Notes: a model not told the origin generated them from the letters alone. A stretch of 59,297 nt of DNA from Bacteroidota bacterium (GCA_009909035.1 JAAAOB010000155.1:1-59297); one strand, 5' to 3'. Positions 9,934-19,724 are shown, numbered from the stretch's first letter. Made by a program: numbers and translations.

Positions 9934-11751
9934 ATGAAGAAACAAAATAATGGATTTAAAATCGTCTGTATTGTGCTTTTTTTGGCGATGACTATCTGGT
10001 ACCTGTTCCCAACCGTACAGTGGTCGCTTGAGCAAAATCACATAGAAGATATGCCCGAAGCTGAACGCGTGCAATATCTTGAAGAAAACCGGGAACGTCT
10101 GCAAGATTTACGTGCCAATTCACTCTCCCTCGGGCTTGATCTGCAGGGCGGAATGTACGTCACGCTTGAAGTAGGTGTTGCTCAGCTTGTTCGTGAACTT
10201 GCTGGTGATTTTGCAGATGAAAGCCTGGAAGGTATCATTGATACTGCAAAACAGAGATCTATTGAGCAGAGAACAGATTTCATTACCGAATTTATCAATG
10301 AATTTGAGAACCGCGATCCTAACGCCATGCTCAGCCGGTACTACCGGTCAGATGCTGATAATATCACCCGGCGATCAACAAATGAAGAAGTTGAGGAGTA
10401 CCTCCGCAACCAGAGAAGCAGCGCCGTTGAACGTGCTATGGAGATTATCCGTACACGGGTTGACCGGTATGGCGTAACGGAACCCTCCATCCTGCAACAG
10501 GGTGATAGCCGGCTTGTTGTGGAGCTGCCCGGCGTGGCTGATGAAGAGCGCGTACGAAACCTTCTGCGGGGAACAGCACGACTGGAATTTCGACTTACGC
10601 CCAACGTAGACGAACTCAACGCGGCGAAGCGGCAGATTATTGAGTACTACCAACCCAGCCAGGACGATACAACTGAGGTCAACAACGGTAGTGCACAAAA
10701 CCCGCTGCTTGAGGTATTTAATCCACAGGGGCGCAGCGAGTATGTGTTTGGGTACGCAGCCGGACCTGATACGGCCCGCGTAAACGACCTGCTCTTTACA
10801 GAAGAGGTTCAAAATATACTCCCGCGCAATTCTACATTAATGTGGGGAGCACAACCATTTGCCCAGGACCAGGGGCTTGATCTGTTTGAACTCATCCCTG
10901 TTCGAAGCCAGGTTGAAATGACGGGAGACGTTATTTCCGAGGCACGCGTGGCGTTTGATCCCAACACGAACGTTCCCGAAGTATCCATGACGATGGATTC
11001 CGACGGCACGCGCCGCTGGGCCAGGATAACAGGAGCTAATATCGGCCGGCCGGTGGCCATTGTTCTTGACGGGTATGTCTACTCCTACCCCAATGTTCGA
11101 TCCAAAATCACCGGTGGCCGTTCCTCCATCACCGGAATGGGCGGCCTGCAGGAGGCAGAAGATCTTGTGAACATCCTGCTTTCCGGTGCACTGCCTGCCC
11201 CGCTCGAAATTATTGAAGAAAGAACCGTGGGCGCTTCGCTGGGTGAAGCCTCCATTAATGCAGGGTTCTATTCCGTCCTGTTTGGTTTGATATTCGTGGC
11301 CTTTTTTATGATCGCCTATTATCATGTTGGAGGCGGTATTGCAGACCTTGCGCTTATCCTGAATATCATCTTCATACTGGGCATCCTGGCCGCATTTAAT
11401 GCCACACTTACCCTGCCGGGAATTGCCGGTATTGTTCTGACAATCGGTATGGCGGTAGATGCCAACGTGCTGATTTTTGACCGGATACGCGAAGAACTAC
11501 GGGCCGGAAAAACCCTGCGTGCCGCAATCGATAATGGGTACTCAAATGCTATGAGCGCCATTGTGGATGCCAACGTAACCACGTTCTTTGTTGGCGTTAT
11601 CCTCTTCAGTTTCGGAGTAGGCCCCATCAAAGGGTTTGCTATCACGCTGATGGCGGGGATTGCATCCTCACTCTTTAGCGCAATTGTTATCACTCGCGTC
11701 GTCATCGATTACCTTACACGCGAGAAAACATCCAGCATAAGCTTTGGATAA
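9934..11751 (+). CDS. secD: Protein translocase subunit SecD
   Basis: A 605-residue inner-membrane protein that, with SecF, uses the proton motive force to help SecYEG release exported proteins. TM1 lies at about residues 8-27, followed by the SLGLDLQGGMYVTLEV motif of the first periplasmic domain. A long insert follows, then the second periplasmic part with SEARVAFDPNTNVPEVSM. Five C-terminal TM segments contain the family motif GIAGIVLTIGMAVDANVLIF. Complete. secF follows after 45 bases in the same direction, so the two are co-transcribed. Confidence 0.96.
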   Translation: MKKQNNGFKIVCIVLFLAMTIWYLFPTVQWSLEQNHIEDMPEAERVQYLEENRERLQDLRANSLSLGLDLQGGMYVTLEVGVAQLVRELAGDFADESLEGIIDTAKQRSIEQRTDFITEFINEFENRDPNAMLSRYYRSDADNITRRSTNEEVEEYLRNQRSSAVERAMEIIRTRVDRYGVTEPSILQQGDSRLVVELPGVADEERVRNLLRGTARLEFRLTPNVDELNAAKRQIIEYYQPSQDDTTEVNNGSAQNPLLEVFNPQGRSEYVFGYAAGPDTARVNDLLFTEEVQNILPRNSTLMWGAQPFAQDQGLDLFELIPVRSQVEMTGDVISEARVAFDPNTNVPEVSMTMDSDGTRRWARITGANIGRPVAIVLDGYVYSYPNVRSKITGGRSSITGMGGLQEAEDLVNILLSGALPAPLEIIEERTVGASLGEASINAGFYSVLFGLIFVAFFMIAYYHVGGGIADLALILNIIFILGILAAFNATLTLPGIAGIVLTIGMAVDANVLIFDRIREELRAGKTLRAAIDNGYSNAMSAIVDANVTTFFVGVILFSFGVGPIKGFAITLMAGIASSLFSAIVITRVVIDYLTREKTSSISFG

Positions 11752-11796
11752 GCCGGTCAATAATTTTTTAAACGTTTAAAACAAAAGGTATTTATT

Positions 11797-12720
11797 ATGA
11801 AATGGTTTGAAACACCGAATTACGATTTTATAAGAGCCCAGAAGATAATGTATGTCGTTTCTGGTTTTCTTTTCATAGGCTCTATAGTGGCGGTTCTTAC
11901 GATGGGGCTGAATTACGGTATCGATTTCAGGGGCGGAAAAGAGTACGTCTTTGACTTTGAATCGGAGGTTGATGTTGTAGAAATTCGCAGCCAGCTTACG
12001 GAGCCATTGGGAGCCACACCTGAGTTAAAACTCTTTGGCTCACCCACTGAAATCCTTATCAGGACAGATGCCTCGGGAGATATCGGGGATGTGCAAAACA
12101 CCATCATGTCCAACCTCAATGAGCTCTACCCGGATAACGAGGCCACTGTCATTAAAACCGACATCGTAGGGCCCCGTTTTGCAGAGGATTTGAAGTTGGC
12201 GGCTTTAAACTCCATTCTTTTTGCTGTAGCCGTTATTTTTATCTACATCCTCATCCGGTTTAAAGGATGGTACTTCTCTGCAGGAGCCGTAGGTGCCCTT
12301 ATCCATGATGTGGTTATTGTTCTTGGAATATTCACCGTCATTGAACCTCTTGTGAACTTTAACGTCACCATAGATCAGGCGCTGATTGCAGCATTCCTGA
12401 CCATCGTCGGGTATTCGCTGAACGATACCGTGGTTGTTTTTGACCGAATACGGGAGAACTCCCTCATCTATAAAACCATGAGTTTTACAGATATGATTAA
12501 CAAAAGCCTGAACGATACGCTCAGCCGGACAGTAATCACCTCGGTCACCACCTTGTTTGTGGTCACGGTCCTGTTTATATTCGGCGGAGAAGTGTTGAAA
12601 GGGTTCGCATTTGCTCTTGTAATTGGCGTTATTCTTGGAACATACAGTTCACTTTTTGTTGCAAGTTCTTTTGTTGTGGAATTACAGAAGCGCGCTATCG
12701 AGGCAAAATCAACCTCATAA
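11797..12720 (+). CDS. secF: Protein translocase subunit SecF
   Basis: A 307-residue partner of SecD. TM1 is near residues 17-37, followed by the GLNYGIDFRGGKEYVFDF motif. Five further TM segments carry the conserved FLTIVGYSLNDTVVVFDRIRE block that forms the proton-conducting region. The length is typical of SecF. secD lies 45 bases upstream and a STAS gene 29 bases downstream, consistent with one transcription unit ending at the terminator at 13136-13164. Confidence 0.96.
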   Translation: MKWFETPNYDFIRAQKIMYVVSGFLFIGSIVAVLTMGLNYGIDFRGGKEYVFDFESEVDVVEIRSQLTEPLGATPELKLFGSPTEILIRTDASGDIGDVQNTIMSNLNELYPDNEATVIKTDIVGPRFAEDLKLAALNSILFAVAVIFIYILIRFKGWYFSAGAVGALIHDVVIVLGIFTVIEPLVNFNVTIDQALIAAFLTIVGYSLNDTVVVFDRIRENSLIYKTMSFTDMINKSLNDTLSRTVITSVTTLFVVTVLFIFGGEVLKGFAFALVIGVILGTYSSLFVASSFVVELQKRAIEAKSTS

Positions 12721-12749
12721 TTTACTCCTAAATTTAAACGGAAAGTATC

Positions 12750-13097
12750 ATGGGATTCAATGTTTCAGAGAAGTATAATTGTGTAGTAATTGCTTTTAAG
12801 GGCAATGTAATGGGCGGACCCGATGCCGTGAGTCTGAACGAAAAACTTCATGAACTCATCGAAGAGGATAAGAAAAACATCATTATCGATCTTGGTAAAG
12901 TGAAATTCATGAATTCGTCTGGCCTTGGGATGCTCATTGGCGGTTTAACCACCATGAGAAAAGCCGGCGGAGATCTACGGATTTGCAATGCCGGTGATAA
13001 AATTGAAAGCCTGCTTATTGTTACCAAACTGATTACGGTATTCAAACATTACCGATCCCTTGATGAGGCCGTTGACTCATTCTCTGATGAAAAGTAA
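12750..13097 (+). CDS. STAS-domain anti-sigma factor antagonist
   Basis: A 115-residue protein consisting of one STAS domain. The site VKFMNSSGLGMLIGG (about residues 51-65) contains the Ser that anti-sigma factor kinases phosphorylate in the SpoIIAA/RsbV family. In that family the unphosphorylated protein binds the kinase and frees a sigma factor or another partner. No anti-sigma kinase or sigma factor gene lies in the window, so its target is unknown. It is the last gene before the hairpin at 13136-13164 and is probably co-transcribed with secDF. Confidence 0.85.
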   Translation: MGFNVSEKYNCVVIAFKGNVMGGPDAVSLNEKLHELIEEDKKNIIIDLGKVKFMNSSGLGMLIGGLTTMRKAGGDLRICNAGDKIESLLIVTKLITVFKHYRSLDEAVDSFSDEK

Positions 13098-13106
13098 TTC
13101 TGTTGA

Positions 13107-14444
<1,338 letters not shown>

Positions 14445-14450
14445 GTTTAA

Positions 14451-15566
14451 ATGAATTCCGGGAATTCGTTTTATGTGACATACCAATTTTCAGCAGACAA
14501 TGAGCCCGAAGCTGAAAAAAAGGCCAAAGATATCGCTATAGAACAGTCTGCTGAGCTCCCGTATGAAACCATTCCCACCGAACTCAAAATGTTTGTCGGC
14601 CAGGTTTCAATGTTAAAACAGGTCGGTGCAAAACGGTGGCAAAGCTCCATTCGGTTTAAAACAGAGCTCGTTGCCGGGGATCCTCTCCAGTTTTTAAATG
14701 TTATTTTTGGTAATGTGTCCATCAAACCCGGGATACAAATTACGGATCTTGACCGATCGTACCTTTCAGAGTTATTTCCGGGACCTGCCATTGGCATTCA
14801 GGGAATTCGGGACCGTTTAGACGCCCACGGCCGGCCGCTAAGCTGTACGGCACTGAAACCGCTTGGCAGCAGCGCCGAGAACCTGGCCGAATTGGCAGAG
14901 CAGTTTGCTTCCGGAGGGATTGATATTATTAAAGATGATCACGGCCTGGCGAATCAGCCCATGGCAACATTCAAATCAAGAGTCGATGAATGTGTTCGGG
15001 CAATTCAAAAGGGAATGCAGCTATCTGGAAAGAAGACGCTTTACTTTCCAAATATTACAGGAACCCCGAATCAAGTGATGCGGCGGCTTCAAATTGCAGA
15101 ACAACTGGGTGCTGATGGTGTTTTGATTTCACCTCAGATTACCGGCCTTAACAGTCTTATTGACATCACACGCTCGCAAACCGGTCTGCCCGTCATGGCT
15201 CATCCTGTATTCTCAGGCCCGTATACAATTCATAAAAACTCTGGTTTTGTTCCGGCCATCTTTTACGGAGTGTTATGGCGGGCATTTGGGGCGGACTGTA
15301 TCATTTATCCCAATGCCGGCGGACGCTTTTCATACACACTCGAAGAGTGCCTGAATATCAACAGGGAGTGCAGGAGTAGAGATCTGAATCTTCGTACGGC
15401 TTTGCCCGTACCCGCCGGGGGCATCGATAGAAATAGCCTGCCGCACTGGATAGAGAAATATGGCGAAAATACACTATTTTTAGTAGGAGGCAGTCTTTAT
15501 CAGCATCCCGAAGGATTATTCGTTGCCGCACAGGAGTTTCAACAAACACTCACCCATTATGAGTAA
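14451..15566 (+). CDS. RuBisCO-like protein (form IV RLP)
   Basis: A 371-residue member of the RuBisCO large-subunit superfamily, shorter than true RuBisCO (about 450-480). The N-terminal domain (about 1-120) precedes the barrel, which shows SCTALKPLGSSAEN (131-144) and GGIDIIKDDHGLANQP (155-170). True RuBisCO has KPKLG and KDDE at these places. Here the KPKLG form is lost and the metal-binding Glu of KDDE is His, so carboxylation is not expected. Phosphate-binding glycines remain near the end (VPAGGIDR, FLVGGSLY). Form IV proteins are enolases or isomerases in methylthioadenosine or apionate metabolism. It starts six bases after purA and overlaps the cupin gene by eight bases. Confidence 0.88.
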   Translation: MNSGNSFYVTYQFSADNEPEAEKKAKDIAIEQSAELPYETIPTELKMFVGQVSMLKQVGAKRWQSSIRFKTELVAGDPLQFLNVIFGNVSIKPGIQITDLDRSYLSELFPGPAIGIQGIRDRLDAHGRPLSCTALKPLGSSAENLAELAEQFASGGIDIIKDDHGLANQPMATFKSRVDECVRAIQKGMQLSGKKTLYFPNITGTPNQVMRRLQIAEQLGADGVLISPQITGLNSLIDITRSQTGLPVMAHPVFSGPYTIHKNSGFVPAIFYGVLWRAFGADCIIYPNAGGRFSYTLEECLNINRECRSRDLNLRTALPVPAGGIDRNSLPHWIEKYGENTLFLVGGSLYQHPEGLFVAAQEFQQTLTHYE

Positions 15567-16011
15567 AAAATCAAAGGTCGTCAAATGCGAGAACTTCTCA
15601 TGGAACGGAGTCGAAAAGAAGGTCTATAAAACGGATACCGACAATTTCAAAAACGTTCACAGATACACCCTTTTGGGTGATGATTACAATGAATTGAACT
15701 TTCAAACCCGCTATTTTGAATTACAGGCCGATGGCTACTCATCCCTGGAATATCATAAACATCCTCACTCTGTTGTTGTTATCCGGGGCAGTGGTTCAGT
15801 TATTCTAAATGATGACATCCAGGATATACGCTCTTTTGATGTAATCTATATAAGCCCGGGCACCATTCATCAATTTCATGCTGATAACAATGAACCACTC
15901 GGATTTTTATGCACCGTAGACCGCTATAGAGACCGTCCTGTAATACCTGACAATGAAACGATATCTGAGATTATTCGAGACGAAAATGTTTTAAATAAAA
16001 TTAAAAAATAG
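15559..16011 (+). CDS. Single-domain cupin, translationally coupled to the RuBisCO-like gene
   Basis: I place the start at the ATG inside the last codons of the RLP gene (shared ATGAGTAA), giving MSKKSKVVKCENFSW and a protein of about 150 residues. An upstream in-frame ATG at 15523 would add 12 residues read from RLP coding sequence. The cupin barrel has motif 1 with clustered His (EYHKHPHSVVVIRGSG) and motif 2 SPGTIHQFHADN. The usual motif 1 Glu is missing. The end reads FLCTVDRYRDRPV. In Rhodospirillum rubrum a cupin next to an RLP releases methanethiol from methylthioxylulose 5-phosphate; an equivalent role here is an inference from pairing. Confidence 0.8.
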   Translation: MSKKSKVVKCENFSWNGVEKKVYKTDTDNFKNVHRYTLLGDDYNELNFQTRYFELQADGYSSLEYHKHPHSVVVIRGSGSVILNDDIQDIRSFDVIYISPGTIHQFHADNNEPLGFLCTVDRYRDRPVIPDNETISEIIRDENVLNKIKK

Positions 16012-16129
16012 TGTTGAAAAGATAAGCCAAAACACTTTATATTTCGAGTCTTGATTAATGTGAGATCCAAATGAATTATTTTGGTCTTTCGTACTAAGCA
16101 TTTTTTTATTTCGCAGTACTTTTTCCCAT

Positions 16130-16205
16130 GCGGGAATAGCTCAGTGGTAGAGTCCCGAAAGCATTCGGGACCAACGTTAAGGTCGCCACGGCAACTCGCT
16201 TTGAC
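16130..16205 (+). pseudogene. Decayed tRNA-Gly copy
   Basis: The first 23 bases match the 5' end of the intact tRNA-Gly at 16234, including the D-arm. The 15-base upstream leader (ACTTTTTCCCAT) is also shared. The anticodon arm is replaced by a perfect hairpin (TCCCGAA with TTCGGGA), and AAGGTCGCC from the variable/T-arm region is still seen near 16180. The acceptor stem cannot close, so it is not a functional tRNA. Confidence 0.75.
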
Positions 16206-16233
16206 ATTTTGATACCAAATTACTTTTTCCCAT

Positions 16234-16305
16234 GCGGGAATAGCTCAGTGGTAGAGCATCTCGTTGCCAACGAGAAGGTCGCCGGTTCGAATCCGGTTTC
16301 CCGCT
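16234..16305 (+). tRNA. tRNA-Gly (GCC)
   Basis: A complete 72-base cloverleaf. The acceptor stem GCGGGAA pairs with TTCCCGC (298-304 of this kilobase). The D-arm is AGCTCAGTGGTAGAGC. The anticodon arm is TCTCG-TTGCCAA-CGAGA, placing GCC at the anticodon. The T-arm is CCGGTTCGAATCCGG. CCA is not encoded. A strong terminator follows at 16312. Confidence 0.97.
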
Positions 16306-16311
16306 CATTTC

Positions 16312-16348
16312 AAAAAAAGCTCAAAGATTCGTTCTTTGGGCTTTTTTT
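16312..16348 (+). terminator. Rho-independent terminator after tRNA-Gly
   Basis: A long A-rich arm ending AAAGCTCAAAGA pairs with TCTTTGGGCTTT (one G-U pair) around a 5-base loop and runs into seven T. It starts seven bases after the tRNA and ends the tRNA transcript before the GIY-YIG gene. Confidence 0.88.
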
Positions 16349-16372
16349 GTTTCAAGATCTTAATCAACAGAG

Positions 16373-16639
16373 ATGTTCTACACATATATTTTATACAGCC
16401 CTTCAACAGATCGATACTACACAGGCCATACCGGAACTACACTGAAAACACGCCTCCGACGGCATAATCAGGGAGATAATCCATCGACAAAACCGGGCAT
16501 CCCATGGGATTTGAAATTCTATACTTCGTTTGAATCGAAAACCAACCCTATCAAATTTGAAAACTTCATCAAACGTAAAAAGAGCCGCAAATATATTGAG
16601 TGGCTGATTAATTCAAAGGACAATGAACTTCGGGAATAG
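16373..16639 (+). CDS. Small GIY-YIG nuclease domain protein
   Basis: An 88-residue protein. MFYTYILYSPSTDRYYTGHT contains the GIY-YIG core (YIL ... YTG), followed by TTLKTRLRRHNQGDNPST with the catalytic Arg helix and KTNPIKFENFIKRKKSRKY. The family (UPF0213/YhbQ-like) is often misnamed UvrC. Its own stop codon, TAG, and the last two codons come from a third copy of the tRNA-Gly 5' end. The gene thus lies between an intact tRNA-Gly and a tRNA-Gly fragment, an arrangement suggesting insertion at or recombination with tRNA genes. Nuclease activity is known for the domain; the role of this small family is unclear. Confidence 0.8.
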   Translation: MFYTYILYSPSTDRYYTGHTGTTLKTRLRRHNQGDNPSTKPGIPWDLKFYTSFESKTNPIKFENFIKRKKSRKYIEWLINSKDNELRE

Positions 16640-16652
16640 CTCAGTGGTAGAG
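16631..16652 (+). repeat. Third tRNA-Gly 5' fragment
   Basis: Twenty-two bases identical to positions 2-23 of the tRNA-Gly gene (acceptor 5' strand and D-arm). The match ends abruptly at the position where the decayed copy at 16130 also diverges. It supplies the stop codon of the GIY-YIG gene. No anticodon or T-arm follows. Confidence 0.85.
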
Positions 16653-16756
16653 TTTCTAAAGCCTATAACTGTTAAGCAGTATTTAACTATTGGCATTTCA
16701 TTCAAAATTGTTTCACATTATCCATCGATCAAAAAACAACTCCTTCATTACCATTT

Positions 16757-18877
16757 ATGAATCGATCATTCACTCTCCTTTTATTGCTTTTTTGCGCCGT
16801 AACCCTGTTACACTGTACGTCTGAGGTTGAACCCGAATTATCCGGTTTTTTTGAAGATCAAAAAGCCGATCAACTCGAACTGGAACAAAAGCTTTTATCC
16901 ATGCACTCGCCTGAGGTCTATCGCAGGCACCTCTACAATTTAACCAAAACACCGGCATTTGCAGGTCAGCCCGAAAACCGGGAGGTCATAGATTACATTC
17001 ACAATACAATGGCAGAAGCGGGCCTTAAAGTAGAAAATTACGATTACGATGTGTTACTGCCCCAACCGGGCCGGGTGTCGGTGAGCCTGATCACCCCGGA
17101 GCAAATTATTCTGCCAAACAAAGAAGTTGAATACAAACAGGATCCCAACACCTCCCACCACAACCTTATGCATGGCTGGAATGCTTATTCGGGTTCCGGT
17201 ACAGTTGAGGGTGAAGTGGTTTACGCCAACCACGGTACAAAAGAGGACTTTGAGCAGCTCCGGGAGATGGGCATATCACTGGATGGAAAAGTCGTGATTG
17301 CACGGTATGGCGGAAATTTCAGGGGATACAAAGCCAAGTATGCCGAAGAGGCCGGAGCCATCGGACTGGTTATTTTTACCGATCCCGTGACCGATCGCGG
17401 CAACGCTTATCCGGACGGAATTTATTCTGATGAAAGCGCAATCCAGCGCGGTTCGCTGCTGACACTGGATTACTACGGTGATCCTCTCACGCCATTTGAG
17501 CCTGCACTGCCTCTCGCGCATCCCGACTCTCCGGAGAGAATCAATCGTGAAGATGTTGATTTTCATACTATTCCGGTAGCACCGATCGGGTATGGTGCTG
17601 CTGACGAAATTTTAAGCCGAATGCAGGGTGACGAAGCACCGGAGGAGTGGCAGGGAGGTTTTGAGTATCCGTACAGAGTCACCGGTGGAGCAGATTTGAC
17701 CGTTCGTGTGGAGGTAGATCAGCCGTATGAGATGAAACAAATCTCGAATGTCGTGGGCTTTATTGAAGGAAGTGAATATCCCGATGAGTGGATCATACTG
17801 GGTGCCCATCTCGACGCCTGGTCGTTTGGTGCCACTGATCCTAACAGCGGTACCGCCATGCTTCTCACACTTGCGGAATCGCTATCAAAACTGGCTGATG
17901 AGGGCTATCGGCCAAAAAGAAGTATTTTAATTGGCCACTGGGACGCCGAAGAGTTTATGCTGATCGGCTCATCAGAGTGGGTTGAACAGCTCGAAGATGA
18001 GTTGATGGCTAAATCCGTTTTGTATCTAAATGCAGATATGTCGGTTACCGGCCCAAATTTCAGAGCATCCTCCTCCCCATCACTAAAAAAACCGATCATC
18101 CAGGCGGCAAAATCCGTAAAACATCCGGATACCGGTGCTTCAATTTATGATTTCTGGGCTGATAACTCATCAAATGAGTCCCCTTCCATCGGGAACCTGG
18201 GAGGCGGGTCTGACCATGTAGGATTCTACATGCGGGCTGGTATTCCATCTGCCGGAGTCTCTATTTCAGGATCTGTGCCAATTTATCACACCAATTTCGA
18301 TACTTTCTGGTTTTACGAAAACCATCTCGATCCCGGTTTTGGCTACGGGCCTGCCCTTGCGGATGTTTATGGACTCATTGCGCTCCGGTTTGCAAACGCT
18401 CAGATACTTCCCTACGATATACCAAGGTACGGAGCGGACTTGAAGCGCCATATAAAATCAGTAAACAAGTTGACAGACACTGACCTGTTTGAAGGAAGCG
18501 GACTTCAGGAGAAAGTGAATACGATTTCCGGTCAGATGAACCGGTATGAGGAACTCATTCGCCGGCATACGGAGAATGGCGGACTTGCCAAATCTTTACA
18601 AGACTCTGTGAACCACCAGCTGTTACAGCTTGAAAGAAGTTTTTTACACAATGAAGGATTGCCTTTTAGTCCCTGGCTGCGTTCTCTCTACTCATCTTCT
18701 GATCCATACAGCGGGTATGCCTCCTGGATGCTGCCAGCCTATCGCTATGCTATTGAGGAGGGACATGTGATGGACGATGCGTATATGTCGGATCTGCATC
18801 AGGCTCATTTGCAGGCGCTGAATCGTTTTGAAGAGACGCTGACCCGAATCAATACTATCATGAGTAACGAATCGTAA
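16757..18877 (+). CDS. M28 family zinc peptidase, glutamate carboxypeptidase II-like, lipoprotein
   Basis: A 706-residue protein with a lipoprotein-type signal (MNRSFTLLLLLFCAVTLLHC, Cys at 20). A PA domain spans roughly residues 120-320, with the metallopeptidase domain around it. Co-catalytic zinc ligands are visible: GAHLDAW (His), ATDPNSGTAM (Asp), DAEEFMLIGS (Glu-Glu), LNADMS (Asp) and IYHTNFDTF (His). A C-terminal helical dimerisation-type domain completes the layout of the transferrin receptor/GCPII group. It would act outside the cytoplasm to remove C-terminal residues from peptides. Single-gene unit facing a DoxX-type gene. Confidence 0.9.
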   Translation: MNRSFTLLLLLFCAVTLLHCTSEVEPELSGFFEDQKADQLELEQKLLSMHSPEVYRRHLYNLTKTPAFAGQPENREVIDYIHNTMAEAGLKVENYDYDVLLPQPGRVSVSLITPEQIILPNKEVEYKQDPNTSHHNLMHGWNAYSGSGTVEGEVVYANHGTKEDFEQLREMGISLDGKVVIARYGGNFRGYKAKYAEEAGAIGLVIFTDPVTDRGNAYPDGIYSDESAIQRGSLLTLDYYGDPLTPFEPALPLAHPDSPERINREDVDFHTIPVAPIGYGAADEILSRMQGDEAPEEWQGGFEYPYRVTGGADLTVRVEVDQPYEMKQISNVVGFIEGSEYPDEWIILGAHLDAWSFGATDPNSGTAMLLTLAESLSKLADEGYRPKRSILIGHWDAEEFMLIGSSEWVEQLEDELMAKSVLYLNADMSVTGPNFRASSSPSLKKPIIQAAKSVKHPDTGASIYDFWADNSSNESPSIGNLGGGSDHVGFYMRAGIPSAGVSISGSVPIYHTNFDTFWFYENHLDPGFGYGPALADVYGLIALRFANAQILPYDIPRYGADLKRHIKSVNKLTDTDLFEGSGLQEKVNTISGQMNRYEELIRRHTENGGLAKSLQDSVNHQLLQLERSFLHNEGLPFSPWLRSLYSSSDPYSGYASWMLPAYRYAIEEGHVMDDAYMSDLHQAHLQALNRFEETLTRINTIMSNES

Positions 18878-18937
18878 GAACAGGGTTCCATAGCGAAGAT
18901 AAACTACCATTATCTCGACAATACGTTGTCGCATGCA

Positions 18938-19016
18938 AGTCATCGGATGAGTCAGCGATGAATGACATTTTAATTCGTAATAACTTGATATTTCAGAAAC
19001 AACACATCCGATGACT
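18938..19016. repeat. 12-bp inverted repeat between convergent genes
   Basis: AGTCATCGGATG (18938-18949) and its exact complement CATCCGATGACT (19005-19016) face each other across 55 bases. It lies between two convergent genes, so a role as a shared transcript end structure is possible. No T tract follows. The remaining ~120 bases of this gap show nothing else. Confidence 0.45.
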
Positions 19017-19077
19017 ACAGAGGTACACGACACTTTATGAATGACAGGACACTACACACCTGAAACCTGCGAATACT

Positions 19078-19545
19078 TCACTCTCCCTGGGGATCGTAGA
19101 ATGTTGTATTCCACAAAACAGCTCCCGCCATGGCTACAAATATTCCATTTCGAATAACCATGGACCAGCCAAAGGTGCTCCCCAGCACGTATGCCAGGAT
19201 ATTGGAATCATCCACCTCACCAAAACAACCACAATCTCCCTCAATTCCCGATCCAAAGCCATAGATGGCAAATAGAAAGAAACCAACGTAGATAAATGCA
19301 CCAACAGGCAAAATATATTTTTTAAAGTAGCCTGTGATCATCAGTGCACCAACCAATACCTCAATATAAGGCAGTGTATCAATCACGACGGATTTCAGAC
19401 TCGCCGGGATCCACGTGATGTACGCCACCGTTTCAAAAAGTGCCGAATTGTCCTGAAGTTTAAGTATTCCGGCAATGAGCAGAAGAGCGCCCAGCAGCAT
19501 GCGAAATAGAATCGAAACGGCATCAATGATTTTTTTCTTCTTCAT
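19078..19545 (-). CDS. DoxX/MauE-like membrane protein
   Basis: About 155 residues with four hydrophobic segments (near residues 10-28, 50-68, 75-95 and 125-145). The motif GDCGCFGEVDDS in the loop before the last segment is typical of the MauE/DoxX-like group, some of which help disulphide or redox chemistry at the membrane. I prefer the second Met (MKKKKIIDAV) as start; the ATG six bases upstream is equally possible. No partner gene is adjacent. Function cannot be stated more precisely. Confidence 0.78.
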   Translation of the reverse strand: MKKKKIIDAVSILFRMLLGALLLIAGILKLQDNSALFETVAYITWIPASLKSVVIDTLPYIEVLVGALMITGYFKKYILPVGAFIYVGFFLFAIYGFGSGIEGDCGCFGEVDDSNILAYVLGSTFGWSMVIRNGIFVAMAGAVLWNTTFYDPQGE

Positions 19546-19724
19546 TGTCAAAAATAAGTATTAGACCGGAATTGTGTTCATCAATGTAATACGGCCGGTT
19601 TTTGTTATCAAGCTCGATTTACGCTTTCCTCCTCTAAAATCTGGCTGGTACTGAGTCTTTTATTTAGCGGCGAATTCCATATCTTTAACTGCACCGAAAT
19701 TTATCAGCTCTGTTAAAACATATC

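Noticed and set aside
14451..15566. True carbon-fixing RuBisCO large subunit
   Set aside because: Too short, KPKLG motif lost and KDDE changed to KDDH; no phosphoribulokinase or small subunit gene nearby.
16130..16205. Second functional tRNA-Gly
   Set aside because: Anticodon arm replaced by a 7-bp hairpin without Gly anticodon; acceptor and T-arm stems do not close.
16209..16445. 78-residue open frame over tRNA-Gly
   Set aside because: Its sequence is only translated tRNA and terminator (NSSVVEHLVANEKVAGSNP is the typical tRNA read-through product).
16373..16639. UvrC subunit
   Set aside because: Only a GIY-YIG domain of 88 residues; lacks the UvrB-binding, RNase H-like and HhH parts.
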